Notes: a model not told the origin generated them from the sequence alone. A stretch of 64,000 nucleotides of DNA from Hydrogenophaga sp. (GCA_021154985.1 JAJNQE010000139.1:1-64000); one strand, 5' to 3'. Counted from the stretch's first letter, positions 1 through 9,817 are shown. Translations and numbers: made by a program.

Positions 1-83
1 GTGGCGGTTGCTCCAGGCTGCTTGCACAGCTTCACTGCCTCACGTTTGAATTCGTCCGTGAAGCTCCTTCGGGTTCTTGTCAT
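1..83 (-). CDS. IS3-family transposase OrfA, N-terminal 27 residues
   Basis: The visible N-terminus begins MTRTRRSFTDEFKREAVKLC, followed by KQPGATA. This is the typical opening of the Transposase_8 (HTH) OrfA subunit of IS3/IS911-like elements, which binds the terminal repeats and is normally joined to the DDE subunit OrfB by -1 frameshifting. The start ATG is at 83-81 with a GGAGAT-like ribosome site just upstream on the minus strand. The gene is truncated only by the window edge; nothing shows whether the element is intact. Confidence 0.8.
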   Translation of the reverse strand, partial: MTRTRRSFTDEFKREAVKLCKQPGATA

Positions 84-149
84 GCCTATCTCCTGAACAC
101 ATCATGTCATTGGATGTGTCCGGGAAACTGGGGGAAGCCCAGTGGGTCA
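1..149 (-). mobile_element. IS3-type insertion sequence, left end, cut by window edge
   Basis: This is the upstream end of an IS whose transposase reads out of the window. Seen: an OrfA-like start (1-83) preceded on the minus strand by about 65 bases of leader, with a putative terminal stretch at 117-149 that, read on the minus strand, starts TGACCCACTGGG. It contains a perfect 6-bp-arm hairpin (ACTGGG/CCCAGT, 127-143). The rest of the element lies outside, so the other inverted repeat and target duplication cannot be checked. The exact end is inferred. Confidence 0.6.
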
Positions 150-244
150 TAGATGCGCTAAGAGCGCCGCAGCCCAGCCTTTACCATCCTGTAGGACTTG
201 GAAGCTTGGCTCGGCGTGGCAATGACCAGTGACAGCGGTGGGAA

Positions 245-736
245 TCAAGAAACGATGTAAGCCCCCGCCCCGGTCGACAGCAGCTTCCCATCCGCCCCCA
301 GAAACTCCATGCGCGTGCTCGCCACGCGCGAGCCCAGGCGCATGACTTCGGCGCGAAGCTCAAAGTGTTCGCTGATGCCGGGGCGCAGGTAGTCGATGCG
401 CAGGTCGATGGTGCCGAGTTTGCTGAAGCGGTGCAGGCGTTGCAGCGGCGCTTCATCCATGTGGCGAGCGCCGATGGCGGCCATGCAGGCGAGGCCGCCC
501 ATGGCATCCAGGCAGGCGCTGATGACGCCGCCGTGGATGCGGTTGTGGCTGTAGTGGCCCACCAGCTGGGGCTTCATGTCGATGCGGCCGATCACCTTGT
601 CGGGCGTGATGCTCGCGATCTTCAAACCCAGCACCTGGTTGAACACGATCTTTTCTTCAAACAGGTGTTTGAGCGCGTCGACGAACTCGGCTTCGAATTC
701 GACGGGTGCGGCGGGGGTCGTTGTTGTTTTGGTCAT
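245..736 (-). CDS. PaaI-family hotdog thioesterase
   Basis: A 163-residue single hotdog-fold acyl-CoA thioesterase. The pattern HGGVISACLDAMGG (about residues 67-80) is the HGG...D active-site region of the PaaI/YbgC-like 4HBT family, which hydrolyses acyl-CoA thioesters. I chose the start at 736 because its ATG overlaps the TGA of the upstream dehydrogenase (ATGA), suggesting translational coupling; a longer start at 745 exists. It is the last gene of the minus-strand acyl-CoA operon and probably releases free acid from dead-end CoA esters or recycles CoA. The substrate is not evident from sequence. Confidence 0.85.
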   Translation of the reverse strand: MTKTTTTPAAPVEFEAEFVDALKHLFEEKIVFNQVLGLKIASITPDKVIGRIDMKPQLVGHYSHNRIHGGVISACLDAMGGLACMAAIGARHMDEAPLQRLHRFSKLGTIDLRIDYLRPGISEHFELRAEVMRLGSRVASTRMEFLGADGKLLSTGAGAYIVS

Positions 737-1971
737 AGCGCCCATTGTCGTGCGGCGAGTTCTTTCATGATCTCCTCGGCACCGCCGCCGATCATCATGA
801 CCTTCACCTCGCGGTACACCCGCTCGCTCACGGTGCCGCGCATGTAGCCCATGGCGCCGAGGATCTGCACAGCCGCGTCGGCGCAGTGCTGCATGGCCTG
901 GGTGGCCTGGTTCTTGAGCAGGCACACCTGCGCGACCCAATCCTGTCCTTCGTCGCCACTGTCCGCGCGCGCGCCGAGCGCGTCCACCCAGGCCTGGGTG
1001 GCGTTGATGTGCATCTGCATGTCCATGAGCTTGTGGCGGATCACCTGGCGTTCGATCAGCGGTGCGCCAAAGGTGCTGCGCTGGCGGGCCCAGGCCAGGG
1101 CTTCGTCGTAACAGGCCTGCGCGAAGCCCAGCGCCATGGCACTCATGGCCAGGCGTTCGCCGTTGAAGTTGCCCATGATCATGCGAAAGCCAGCACCCTC
1201 TGCCCCCAGGCGGTAGCGGGCGGGCACGCGCACGCCGTCAAAGCGCAGGTGGGCGGTGTCGCTGCAGTGCCAGCCCATCTTCTCCAGCTTGCTGCGCGAG
1301 ATGCCGGGTGTGTGGCAGGGCACCACGATCATGCTGATGCCGCTGGCGCCTTTGTTGAGGGGGCGGTCGCCGCCGGGCCGCCCCAAGGCGACCGAGCCCC
1401 CCTGGGGGGCAGCGACCCGCGAAGCGGCGGAGCGTGGGGGCTCATCGGTCCTCACTGCGAGCGTGATCCAGTCGCAGCGCATGCCGGAGGTGATGAACAC
1501 CTTCTCGCCATCGATCACATACTCGTTGCCCTCCAGCCGCGCGGTGGTGCGCAGCGCGGCCACGTCCGACCCGCCGCCGGGCTCGGTGATACCCAGGGCG
1601 GCGATCTGTTCGCCGCGCAACACGGGCGGGATCACCTCGGCTTGCAACTCGGGCGTGCCGTGCGCCAGCACCGGCGGCAGGCCGATGTTGTGTGTGAACA
1701 GGCTCGCCATCACGCCGCCGCTGCCACCCCACCGCGCCAGCGTTTGCGACATGGCGTTGCGCACGCTCCAGGGCGCGGGCGTGCCGCCCAGGTGCTCGGG
1801 GTAGCCCAAGCCGAGCAGGCCGATGGCGGCGGCTTCGCGGTGCAGCGAGCGCGGCAGCTCGCCCGCGGCTTCCCAGGCGGGCACATGCGGCGCGATGGCC
1901 TGCCTGGCAAAGCGCTGCACGGTGTCGAGCAAGGCGGTGCGGTCTTCCGGGGTGAAGTCTGTTGGGGTCAT
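733..1971 (-). CDS. Acyl-CoA dehydrogenase with an in-frame repeat insertion
   Basis: A 412-residue FAD-dependent acyl-CoA dehydrogenase. The three domains are recognisable: N-terminal helical part, central beta domain (ITEPGGGSDVAALRT, about 128-142) and C-terminal domain ending in the IGGGAEEIM motif. Family members are about 380 residues; the excess is a segment of about 31 residues (176-206, DNA 1354-1446) placed between LAVRT and GASGISM, which should be contiguous. That DNA is a copy of a GC-rich repeat also found just upstream of the gene (1978-2052). The start at 1971 skips repeat-encoded residues and begins MTPTDF. It lies downstream of the biotin carboxylase gene and is coupled to the thioesterase. 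Whether the enzyme is active is uncertain. Confidence 0.85.
   Translation of the reverse strand: MTPTDFTPEDRTALLDTVQRFARQAIAPHVPAWEAAGELPRSLHREAAAIGLLGLGYPEHLGGTPAPWSVRNAMSQTLARWGGSGGVMASLFTHNIGLPPVLAHGTPELQAEVIPPVLRGEQIAALGITEPGGGSDVAALRTTARLEGNEYVIDGEKVFITSGMRCDWITLAVRTDEPPRSAASRVAAPQGGSVALGRPGGDRPLNKGASGISMIVVPCHTPGISRSKLEKMGWHCSDTAHLRFDGVRVPARYRLGAEGAGFRMIMGNFNGERLAMSAMALGFAQACYDEALAWARQRSTFGAPLIERQVIRHKLMDMQMHINATQAWVDALGARADSGDEGQDWVAQVCLLKNQATQAMQHCADAAVQILGAMGYMRGTVSERVYREVKVMMIGGGAEEIMKELAARQWAL
1369..1443 (-). repeat. GC-rich palindromic repeat, copy inside coding sequence
   Basis: About 75 bases that align with the intergenic copy at 1978-2052: shared blocks on the minus strand are GAGCCCCCACGCT, TCGCTGCCCCCC and GGCGGCC(C/G)GGCGGC. 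The centre is a CCCCCC/GGGGGG inverted repeat. It sits in frame inside the acyl-CoA dehydrogenase gene and adds no stop codon. Confidence 0.8.
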
Positions 1972-1977
1972 GTCAGT

Positions 1978-2052
1978 GCCGCCCGGCCGCCCGAAGGCAA
2001 TGACGCGCCCCCTCGGGGGGCAGCGATACGCGCAGCGATGAGCGTGGGGGCT
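1978..2052 (-). repeat. GC-rich palindromic repeat, intergenic copy
   Basis: Second copy of the same repeat, filling the 85-base gap between the biotin carboxylase stop (2057) and the dehydrogenase start (1971). It has the same orientation as the copy at 1369-1443, so the two are direct repeats about 0.6 kb apart. Confidence 0.8.
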
Positions 2053-2056
2053 GCAT

Positions 2057-3973
2057 TCATGCCGCAAACGTGATGAGGAGTTGTCCGGGAGCGACCTGTT
2101 GACCGGCGGCGACCGGGATGCCGTCCACCGTCAAGTCGCGCGGCGCAGCCAGCGTGTGTTCGAGCTTCATGGATTCAATGACCAGCAGCGGCTCGCCCTT
2201 GGCGATCTGCGCGCCCGGTGCAGCGTGCACAGCAATCAGCTTGCCGTTGAACGGAGCTCGCAGCTCGCGCCCGGCTGCGGCCCCGCCGGCCCGTTCACGC
2301 GGGGCGAAGCTGAGGTCGACCAGGTTCAGCGTGTGGGCACCGGCCTGCACTTGCCAGCGGCCCTCGCCGAGCGGCACGGCGGCCACCGACCACGAGACGC
2401 CGTCCACCACCACGCGGCCTGCGCTCACCTGGGCTTGCAAGCTTCGATCGCCCCAGCCCATAGCCAAGCTGCCGTGCCCGCGCTCCTGCGCCGCCAGCTC
2501 CAGCAGCTGCCCGCCGTGCTGCCAGCGCAGCGGGCGGGCAAAGGGGCATGGCAGCGCGGCGGCGGGGGTTTGCCGGCTGAACACCGCACCTAGCACACCC
2601 GCCAGCACCGCCTCGGGAGGCGGCTGCAGCATGGCGCGCACCGCGTCGCCCTCCTCGCTCAAGAAAGGAATGAGCGCGCCGCCTCGCTGGAAAGTGGGGT
2701 GGCGCAGGCAGGCCGCGAGAAAGGCGCGATTGCTTGGCAGGCCGAGCACCCGGGTGTGGTCGAGCGCGTGGGCGAGCTTGTCGATGGCCTCGCTGCGTGT
2801 GGGTGCATGGGCAATGAGCTTCCCCAGCATCGAATCAAAGTGCGGCGTGACTTCGGTACCGGTCTCCAGCGCGTGGTCAAACCGCAGGCCGGGTGCGGGT
2901 GGCGGTTCGGCAAAGAGGCCCACGCGGCCGGTGTGTGGTGTGAAGTGTTCGTCTTCGGCGCACAGGCGCACTTCGATGGCGTGACCGGTGAAGGTGATCT
3001 GTTCTTGTGTGAGCGGCAGCGGTTCGCCTCGCGCCACGCGGATCTGCCATTCGACGAGGTCCAGACCGGTCAATGCCTCGGTGACCGGGTGCTCCACTTG
3101 CAGGCGGGTGTTCATCTCCATCAAGAAGAAGGCATCTCCCTCCACCAGAAACTCCACCGTGCCGGCCCCCACATACCCAGCCGCCTGCGCCAGCGCCACG
3201 GCGCAGCGCCCCAACGCTTCGCGCAGCGCGGGCGACACGGCAGGGCTCGGCGCTTCTTCAACGATCTTCTGGTGCCGGCGCTGCACCGAACAGTCGCGCT
3301 CGCCCAGGTGCACGCAATGGCCGTGGGCATCGGCAAACACCTGCACCTCCACATGCCGTGGGCGCAGCAGCGCGCGCTCGATCAGCAAGTCGCCGTTGCC
3401 GAAACCGCTTTGGGCCTCGGAGCGGGCGCTGTGCAGCGCGGGCAGCAGTTGCGCAGGCTCTGTCACCAGGCGCATGCCGCGTCCACCACCGCCGGCCACG
3501 GCCTTCACCATCAACGGAAGGCCAACGCGCTGCGCTTCGGCCACCAAGGTTTCTTCGCGCTGGTCGGCGCCAAAGTAGCCGGGCAGGCAAGGCACGCCTT
3601 GCGCCAGGGCCAGCGCCTTCGCCGCCGACTTGCTGCCCAGCGCCCGAATGGCCGCCGGTGGCGGGCCGACCCAGGTGAGGCCAGCGTCGATCACGGCCTG
3701 CGCGAAGTCGGCGTTTTCGCTCAGGAAGCCGTAGCCGGGGTGCACCGCGTCGGCACCGGTGGCGCGCGCGGCTTCAATGAGCCGCTCCACCCGCAGATAC
3801 GACTCGGCCGAGGTGATGCCGCCCAGCGCAAACGCGGTGGTGGCCTCGTGCACGTGCAAGGCATGGCGGTCCGGGTCGGCGTACACGGCCACGGTCTGGA
3901 TGCCCATGGCGTGTGCGGTGCGGATGACGCGGCGGGCGATCTCGCCGCGGTTGGCGATCAGGAGGCGTTTCAT
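2057..3973 (-). CDS. atuF: Acyl-CoA carboxylase biotin-containing alpha subunit (geranyl/methylcrotonyl type)
   Basis: A 638-residue fused biotin carboxylase and biotin carboxyl carrier protein. Visible: N-terminal pre-ATP-grasp MKRLLIANRGEIARR, glycine-rich ATP loop GGGGRGMR, EMNTRLQVEHPVTE in the carboxylase core, and the biotinyl lysine in VIESMKLEH (K603). It forms, with the beta subunit encoded at 5967-7504, a carboxylase acting on a branched enoyl-CoA. The gene order carboxyltransferase-dehydrogenase-hydratase-biotin subunit equals atuC-D-E-F of pseudomonad acyclic terpene degradation, hence the symbol; methylcrotonyl-CoA carboxylase (leucine pathway) is the alternative. The start ATG overlaps the hydratase TGA (ATGA, 3973-3970). 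Confidence 0.8.
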   Translation of the reverse strand: MKRLLIANRGEIARRVIRTAHAMGIQTVAVYADPDRHALHVHEATTAFALGGITSAESYLRVERLIEAARATGADAVHPGYGFLSENADFAQAVIDAGLTWVGPPPAAIRALGSKSAAKALALAQGVPCLPGYFGADQREETLVAEAQRVGLPLMVKAVAGGGGRGMRLVTEPAQLLPALHSARSEAQSGFGNGDLLIERALLRPRHVEVQVFADAHGHCVHLGERDCSVQRRHQKIVEEAPSPAVSPALREALGRCAVALAQAAGYVGAGTVEFLVEGDAFFLMEMNTRLQVEHPVTEALTGLDLVEWQIRVARGEPLPLTQEQITFTGHAIEVRLCAEDEHFTPHTGRVGLFAEPPPAPGLRFDHALETGTEVTPHFDSMLGKLIAHAPTRSEAIDKLAHALDHTRVLGLPSNRAFLAACLRHPTFQRGGALIPFLSEEGDAVRAMLQPPPEAVLAGVLGAVFSRQTPAAALPCPFARPLRWQHGGQLLELAAQERGHGSLAMGWGDRSLQAQVSAGRVVVDGVSWSVAAVPLGEGRWQVQAGAHTLNLVDLSFAPRERAGGAAAGRELRAPFNGKLIAVHAAPGAQIAKGEPLLVIESMKLEHTLAAPRDLTVDGIPVAAGQQVAPGQLLITFAA

Positions 3974-4763
3974 TTTTTCGGCGCCCAGGGCGCGGATTGC
4001 TTCTTGGCGAATGCCGACAGGCCCGCCGCCGCCTCCGGGCTGCGCAGCGCCGCCGCAAACGCCATCGCGGCCTCGTCGCGCAGGTCGGGCACATCACCTC
4101 GCAGCCGCTGCAGCAGGCGTTTGGTGCTGGCCACCGCGCCGGGGCCGGCGCGCTGCAGCCGCGCCAGCCGTTCCTGCAGGCCATTTTCAAGCTCACCGTC
4201 GTCGGCCACTTCGTCCACCAGACCTAGCTGCATGGCGGCCTCGGCGCGAAAGCTCAGGCCCTGCAGCAGACACTGGCGCGCTTTGGCCTCGCCCAGTCGC
4301 ATCCACACAAAGGGCGCAATCTGTGCGGGCGGCAAACCGAGCGTGACCTCGGGTGTGCCGAACACCGAACGCTCGGTGGCGATCACATGGTCGGCGCAGC
4401 ACACCAGACCAAAGCCACCGCCCATGGCCGCGCCGTCGACCGCGCACACCAGCAGCTGCGGCAGCGCGCACAGCGCGTGCAACACATCACCAAAGCCCCG
4501 GTTCATGGCGATCAGCGGGTCGTCTTCGCCGGGCTTGAGCGGCTGACCGATGGCGCTGGCGAAACCGCCCAGGCTGCCCCCAGCGGTGAAGGCACCGGGC
4601 GCGCCGGTGAGCACGATGATGCGCAGGCTGTCGTCTTGCTGCGCGCGCAGGGCGGCCTCGTACAGGCCGAGCACCATGGCGTCGCTCAGCGCGTTGCGGG
4701 TGGCGGGGTCGTTGAGCGTCCAGCGCTCGGTGTCGCCCTGGCGTTCGACCTGAAAGACCTGGC

Positions 4764-4767
<4 letters not shown>
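3970..4767 (-). CDS. atuE: Enoyl-CoA hydratase/isomerase, AtuE/LiuC-like
   Basis: A 265-residue crotonase-fold protein. The oxyanion-hole region (AGGSLGGF near residue 70 and MGGGFGLV near 115) and the LGLPPAQIAPFV segment are typical of glutaconyl-CoA hydratases acting after a biotin carboxylase. In an atu-type pathway it would hydrate isohexenylglutaconyl-CoA; in a leucine pathway methylglutaconyl-CoA. The start is GTG at 4767, whose last bases overlap the TGA of the dehydrogenase gene (GTGA); the longer open frame upstream is inside the dehydrogenase and has no family similarity. Located between the dehydrogenase and biotin subunit genes, with overlaps at both ends. Confidence 0.8.
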
Positions 4768-5936
<1,169 letters not shown>

Positions 5937-5966
5937 GGGTGTCTCCTTTGGTTTTGTGTGAAGGGC

Positions 5967-7504
5967 TCACATGCGCGCCACGCCGAACTGCATGGGCCGG
6001 GGAACATGCGCGGCGGCTTCGGCGCAGGTGTCCAGGCAGAAGGCGAGCGTGGCGCGGGTGTCGCGCGGGTCGATCACGCCGTCGTCGAGCACCAGGCCGC
6101 TGGTGTAGAAGGCGTCGGCCTGGCTCTCGATCACATTCACGATCTGGTCGAACTGGGCCTGCATCTGCACCGGGTCGGGCGTGACGCCTTTGCGCGTCAT
6201 GCCAGCCTCGGCCACGATCTGCATGGTGCGCGCGGCCTGCTCGCCGCCCATCACGGCGGTTTTGGCTTGCGGCCAACTGAAGAGGAAACGCGGCTCATAG
6301 CCGCGGCCGCACATGCCGTAGTTGCCCGCGCCAAACGACGCGCCACACTGGATGGTGATCTGCGGCACGGTGGCGTTGGTCACCGCCTGGATCATCTTGC
6401 TGCCGTGCTTGATCATCCCGCCCTGCTCGCTGTCCTTGCCCACCATGTAGCCGGTGGTGTTCTGCAGGTAAATGATGGGATGGCCGAGCTGGCACATCCA
6501 CTGGATGAAGTGCGTGGCCTTGTTCGCGCCCGCCACGTCAATGGGGCCGTTGTTGCTGATGATGCCGACCGCGTGGCCGTGGATGCGCGCCTGCACGCAC
6601 AGGGTGGCTGCGCCGTAAAGCGCCTTGAATTCGAGCAGCTCGGAGTGGTCGACGATGCGGGCGATGATCTCGCGCATGTCCACTGGCTCGCGGTGGTGCG
6701 GGGGCATGAGGGCGAGGAGGTCGTCGGGGGGCAGAAGGGGTTGGCGCTCATGGCCCCCACCCCTGCCAACTGCCCCATCACCCGCCGCGCAATCCCCAGC
6801 GCCTCCCGGTCATCCTCCGCCAGATATTCCCCCAGCCCCGACACACCGGTGTGCATCTCCGCCCCACCCAGTTCCTCTTCGGTGGCCACCTCGCCCGTCG
6901 CAGCCATCAACAACGGCGGCCCGGCCAGAAACGCCCGCGAGCGTCCGCGCACCATGATCACCACGTCGCTCAAGCCCGGCATGTAAGCCCCACCGGCCGT
7001 GCCGGACCCATGCTGCACGGTGATCACCGGCAGGCCGGCGGCCGAGTGGCGCGCGAGGTTGCGGAACAGCGATCCGCCGTGCACGAAGCCCTCCACCTGG
7101 TACTTCATGAGGTTGGCGCCGGCGCTTTCCACCAGGTGCACAAACGGCAGCCTGTTCTGCAGCGCGATGTCCTGCACGCGCAGGATCTTCTCCAACCCGC
7201 GCGGCTGGATCGCGCCAGCCTCGATGCCCGAGTCGCTCGCCACCACCATGCAGCGCACGCCGGCGATGAAGCCCATGCCCGCGACCATGCCGCCGCCGGG
7301 CACCGACTTCGCAGGGTCCTTGGTGTCCTGCAGAAAACCGGCCAGCGAACACAGCGGCACATACGGCGCGCCCGGGTCCAGCAGAAGCGCCACGCGCTCG
7401 CGCGGCAGCAACTGGCCACGTTTGTCGAACACCGGTCTGGATTTGGCAGAAGCCTGCGCGGCGCGGTCTTCGAGCGCGCGCAGCTGGGCGATGCGCGCGA
7501 GCAT
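5967..7504 (-). pseudogene. atuC: Acyl-CoA carboxylase carboxyltransferase beta subunit, frameshifted
   Basis: The family protein is about 535 residues. Here it is split across two frames: residues from 7504 down to about 6740 (LLPRERVALLLDPG, carboxyltransferase N-domain) and from about 6740 to 5967 (NNGPIDVAGANKATHFIQ, TGYMVG, GASFGAGNYGMCGRG, AVMGGEQAA; C-domain). Restoring one C in the minus-strand run at 6737-6740 would join SANP to LLPPDDLL and give a full-length protein. This is either a real disruption, a sequencing error, or less likely a recoding site. Homology seems to extend upstream of the 7504 ATG without a standard start codon (only CTG is available). Context and the NNGP/KHGSKMIQAV segments favour the geranyl-CoA type over methylcrotonyl type. 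Confidence 0.75.
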
Positions 7505-7553
7505 CGCGTCGCGCCGTTGCCGGGCTTGCGGGCTCTGGGGGTTGAAAGACGAT

Positions 7554-8468
7554 TCAAACAGCCTGGAACACCCTCGGCGTCACATAGCGGTGGAATCCGT
7601 CGAAGGGCTTCACCGCATCTCGTCCCTGCACCTCCACCGGTGCGGCCACCTGGCCCCAACCCATGCGCACCTGCGGCCGTGCGCCGTCCACCCGCAACAC
7701 GCTGCCGCTGATGAAGCTGGCGGCGGGCGAGAGCAAAAAAACGATGGCGGCCGAGGTCTCGGCTTCGTTGCCGAAGCGCCCGGCCGGCACGGTGTCGCGC
7801 ATCTCGCGCAGCATCGGGCCGGCCTCGGGTGGGTAGTGGTCCATGCCGCTGGAGGCGATGTAGCCCGGCGCCACCGCGTTCACGCGCACGCCGCTCTTGG
7901 CCCATTCCAGCGCAGCGGTTTCGGTGAAGTTCACCATGCCCGCGCGCGCCGCGCCGCTGTGGCCCATGCCGGGCATGGAGCCCCACATGTCGGCCACGAT
8001 GTTCACGATCGATCCACCGCGCTCCTGCATGCTCTGCACATAACACTCGCGCGCCATGAGAAAGCCGCCAGTGAGGTTGGTGTCGATCACCGCTTGCCAG
8101 CCCTTGGCACTGATGTTTTCCAGCGGCGTGATGTACTGGCCGCCCGCGTTGTTCACCAGTCCGTCGATGCGACCGTGCGCGCCGACGATGGCGGTGACCA
8201 CGGTGCGCACCGCGTCCTCCTGCCGGATGTCGCAGGCGTGGAAACTGGCGCGCCCGCCATCGGCCACGATCTCGCCGGCGGTGTCCTGCAGCTTCTCCAG
8301 CTTGCGCCCGATCAGCACCACATGGGCGCCCAGGCTGGCGAGCTCGTGTGCGGTGCAACGGCCGATGCCCGAGCCGCCGCCGGTGACCACGATCACACGG
8401 CCGTGCAACAGGCCGGGGGCGAAGGCAGAACGGTATTGCGTGTGTCCCGTGGTGGAAGGGGTGCTCAT
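7554..8468 (-). CDS. SDR oxidoreductase, peroxisomal trans-2-enoyl-CoA reductase-like
   Basis: A 304-residue short-chain dehydrogenase. The dinucleotide motif TGGGSGIG is at 29-36 and NNAGG follows at about 105. The usual YxxxK is absent: the corresponding stretch reads GHSGAARAGM, as in animal peroxisomal trans-2-enoyl-CoA reductase and similar to 2,4-dienoyl-CoA reductases. The protein therefore probably reduces an enoyl- or dienoyl-CoA with NADPH rather than oxidising an alcohol. The start at 8468 has a GAAGGAG site upstream and its ATG overlaps the TGA of the tetR gene. It may correspond to AtuB or AtuG of terpene loci. Confidence 0.8.
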   Translation of the reverse strand: MSTPSTTGHTQYRSAFAPGLLHGRVIVVTGGGSGIGRCTAHELASLGAHVVLIGRKLEKLQDTAGEIVADGGRASFHACDIRQEDAVRTVVTAIVGAHGRIDGLVNNAGGQYITPLENISAKGWQAVIDTNLTGGFLMARECYVQSMQERGGSIVNIVADMWGSMPGMGHSGAARAGMVNFTETAALEWAKSGVRVNAVAPGYIASSGMDHYPPEAGPMLREMRDTVPAGRFGNEAETSAAIVFLLSPAASFISGSVLRVDGARPQVRMGWGQVAAPVEVQGRDAVKPFDGFHRYVTPRVFQAV

Positions 8469-9160
8469 GTCGGCTCCTTCAGAAAGAGTTGCAGGGCGGC
8501 GGTGGTCAATTCGTCCAGCGAGGCACGCGCACGCGCCTTGGCACTGCGCCCCGACGGCGGTGCGTACCACTGCACCGACCAGTTGAGCGCACCAAAGATC
8601 ATGAGCCGCGCCAGCACCGGATCACCCGCCAGTTGACCGGTGGCATGCAGCGCCTCGAACACCGGCACCCACGCCGCTTCGTAGCCGTCCTTCAGCCGGT
8701 TCACCTCGCTGCGCTGCGCGGCATCGAGCGAGCGCCATTCGTAGAGCATCACCGGGATGAAATCGCTGTCGGGACCGAGCAGCACGTCGAAATGGTTGCG
8801 CACGAGCACCCGCAGGCGTTCGCGCACATCGGCACCCGGCGCCAGTTGGTCCAGGGCCGCGTTCTGCCGCTGCAGGGCCCCTTGCATACCCTCCAGCATC
8901 ACCGCGGCCAGAAGGGCCTCCTTGCTCTCGAAATGGTAGAAGGGCGAACCCGAGCGCATGCCCACGGCGGTGGCGATGTCGCGCGTGCTGGTGCCGGCAA
9001 AACCCTGCGCGCGAAACAGCTTCGCAGCGCCGGTGACCAGCTCGCGCCGCCGGTTGCCATCGGCGCGCTCGTCGGCGGTCTTGCGGGGGCGCCCGCGCGA
9101 GCGGCGCTGCGCCTCACCGCCCACATCGGCGGCCAGGGATTCGGGGAGGTCCAGGGTCAT
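8465..9160 (-). CDS. TetR-family regulator of the acyl-CoA operon
   Basis: A 231-residue TetR protein: an Arg/Lys-rich lead (RRSRGRPRKT), then the HTH with FAGTSTRDIATAVGM and FYHFESKEALL, and a C-terminal ligand domain. It is the first gene of the minus-strand operon and overlaps the SDR gene (ATGA), so it is likely autoregulated together with it. Start chosen at 9160; an ATG at 9172 is an alternative, and the upstream open frame (to 9376) lacks family similarity. A palindrome at 9195-9206 is a likely operator. In terpene loci the equivalent is AtuR; the ligand is probably an acyl-CoA pathway intermediate. Confidence 0.85.
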   Translation of the reverse strand: MTLDLPESLAADVGGEAQRRSRGRPRKTADERADGNRRRELVTGAAKLFRAQGFAGTSTRDIATAVGMRSGSPFYHFESKEALLAAVMLEGMQGALQRQNAALDQLAPGADVRERLRVLVRNHFDVLLGPDSDFIPVMLYEWRSLDAAQRSEVNRLKDGYEAAWVPVFEALHATGQLAGDPVLARLMIFGALNWSVQWYAPPSGRSAKARARASLDELTTAALQLFLKEPT

Positions 9161-9194
9161 GGCGGCCACCATAGCAGCGCCGTTGAATTTCAAC

Positions 9195-9206
9195 AAGCAT
9201 TTGCTT
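9195..9206. promoter_or_regulatory. Palindrome AAGCA-TT-TGCTT, candidate TetR operator
   Basis: Perfect 5-bp inverted repeat separated by two bases, within the slightly longer imperfect ACAAGCATTTGCTTTGT, 35 bases upstream of the tetR start. AAGC...GCTT half-sites are common for acyl-CoA-responsive TetR repressors. Function inferred from position and symmetry. Confidence 0.5.
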
Positions 9207-9346
9207 TGTGAAAATGTGGGCACCTGTCGCGGCCTCGACATGCAGGCTCCGTGCATACCCTGAGACCGGTCACAGAAGCGGTGTGTTTCTGCGACCATCC
9301 CACGCGGATGAAGCCTCTGAGTCCGCCAACCCCTGTCCGTTGAACC

Positions 9347-9790
9347 ATGTCCGAACAACGCGTTTCCATTGGCCACGCCAGCGACATCCCCCCCGCCTGG
9401 GGCGCGCTGCGCAGCGCCTCGCGCCGTTTCACCGTGGCCATCCGCGAGCCGCGCGGCACGGAGGTCTTTTCAGTCGCCTGGGGCGAACTCACGGCCGACC
9501 CGGGCATGGACTGGGTGGTGGTGCTGGACGACGGCACGGCCTACCCGATCAAGAAGGACCTGTTCAACCGAACCTACGAGGCCGCCGGGCCGGGGCGGTA
9601 CCGCAAGGTCGAGCGCAGCCGGCTGGTGCAGGTGCCGCCCGGCACGGTGGCGCTGCTCGCCACGCTGGAGGGACCGCTCGAAGTGCGCCACCCCGACTAT
9701 GTGGCGGTGGGTGTGCAGGGCGAGGTGTACGCCAACGCAGCCCGTTGGGTGCGCGAGCACCTGGCCTTCGACCCGGTGGGCAGCGCCTGA
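9347..9790 (+). CDS. Small hypothetical protein, possibly PGDYG-like
   Basis: A 147-residue cytoplasmic-looking protein with no signal peptide or membrane segment. It contains DWVVVLDDGTAYPIKKDLF, TYEAAGPGRYRKVE and HPDYVAVGVQGEVYA. The DY-V-GE-Y pattern repeated twice resembles the PGDYG-domain proteins, but I am not sure of this assignment. It is transcribed away from the tetR operon, with 186 bases between the starts, and ends at a hairpin shared with the convergent marR gene. No function is proposed. Confidence 0.65.
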   Translation: MSEQRVSIGHASDIPPAWGALRSASRRFTVAIREPRGTEVFSVAWGELTADPGMDWVVVLDDGTAYPIKKDLFNRTYEAAGPGRYRKVERSRLVQVPPGTVALLATLEGPLEVRHPDYVAVGVQGEVYANAARWVREHLAFDPVGSA

Positions 9791-9801
9791 ATCCAGCCCC
9801 T

Positions 9802-9817
9802 CCCGCACGCCTGCGGG
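9802..9817. terminator. Hairpin between convergent genes
   Basis: CCCGCA-CGCC-TGCGGG, perfect 6-bp arms, 12 bases after the stop at 9790 and before the marR stop (9841). It lacks a T run, so efficiency is uncertain. It is followed by three tandem GGCCGAT-like units (about 9816-9835). Confidence 0.5.

Noticed and set aside
7105..8358. Minus-strand frame spanning the SDR and carboxyltransferase
   Set aside because: Different phase from both proteins, Arg-rich, no conserved motif.
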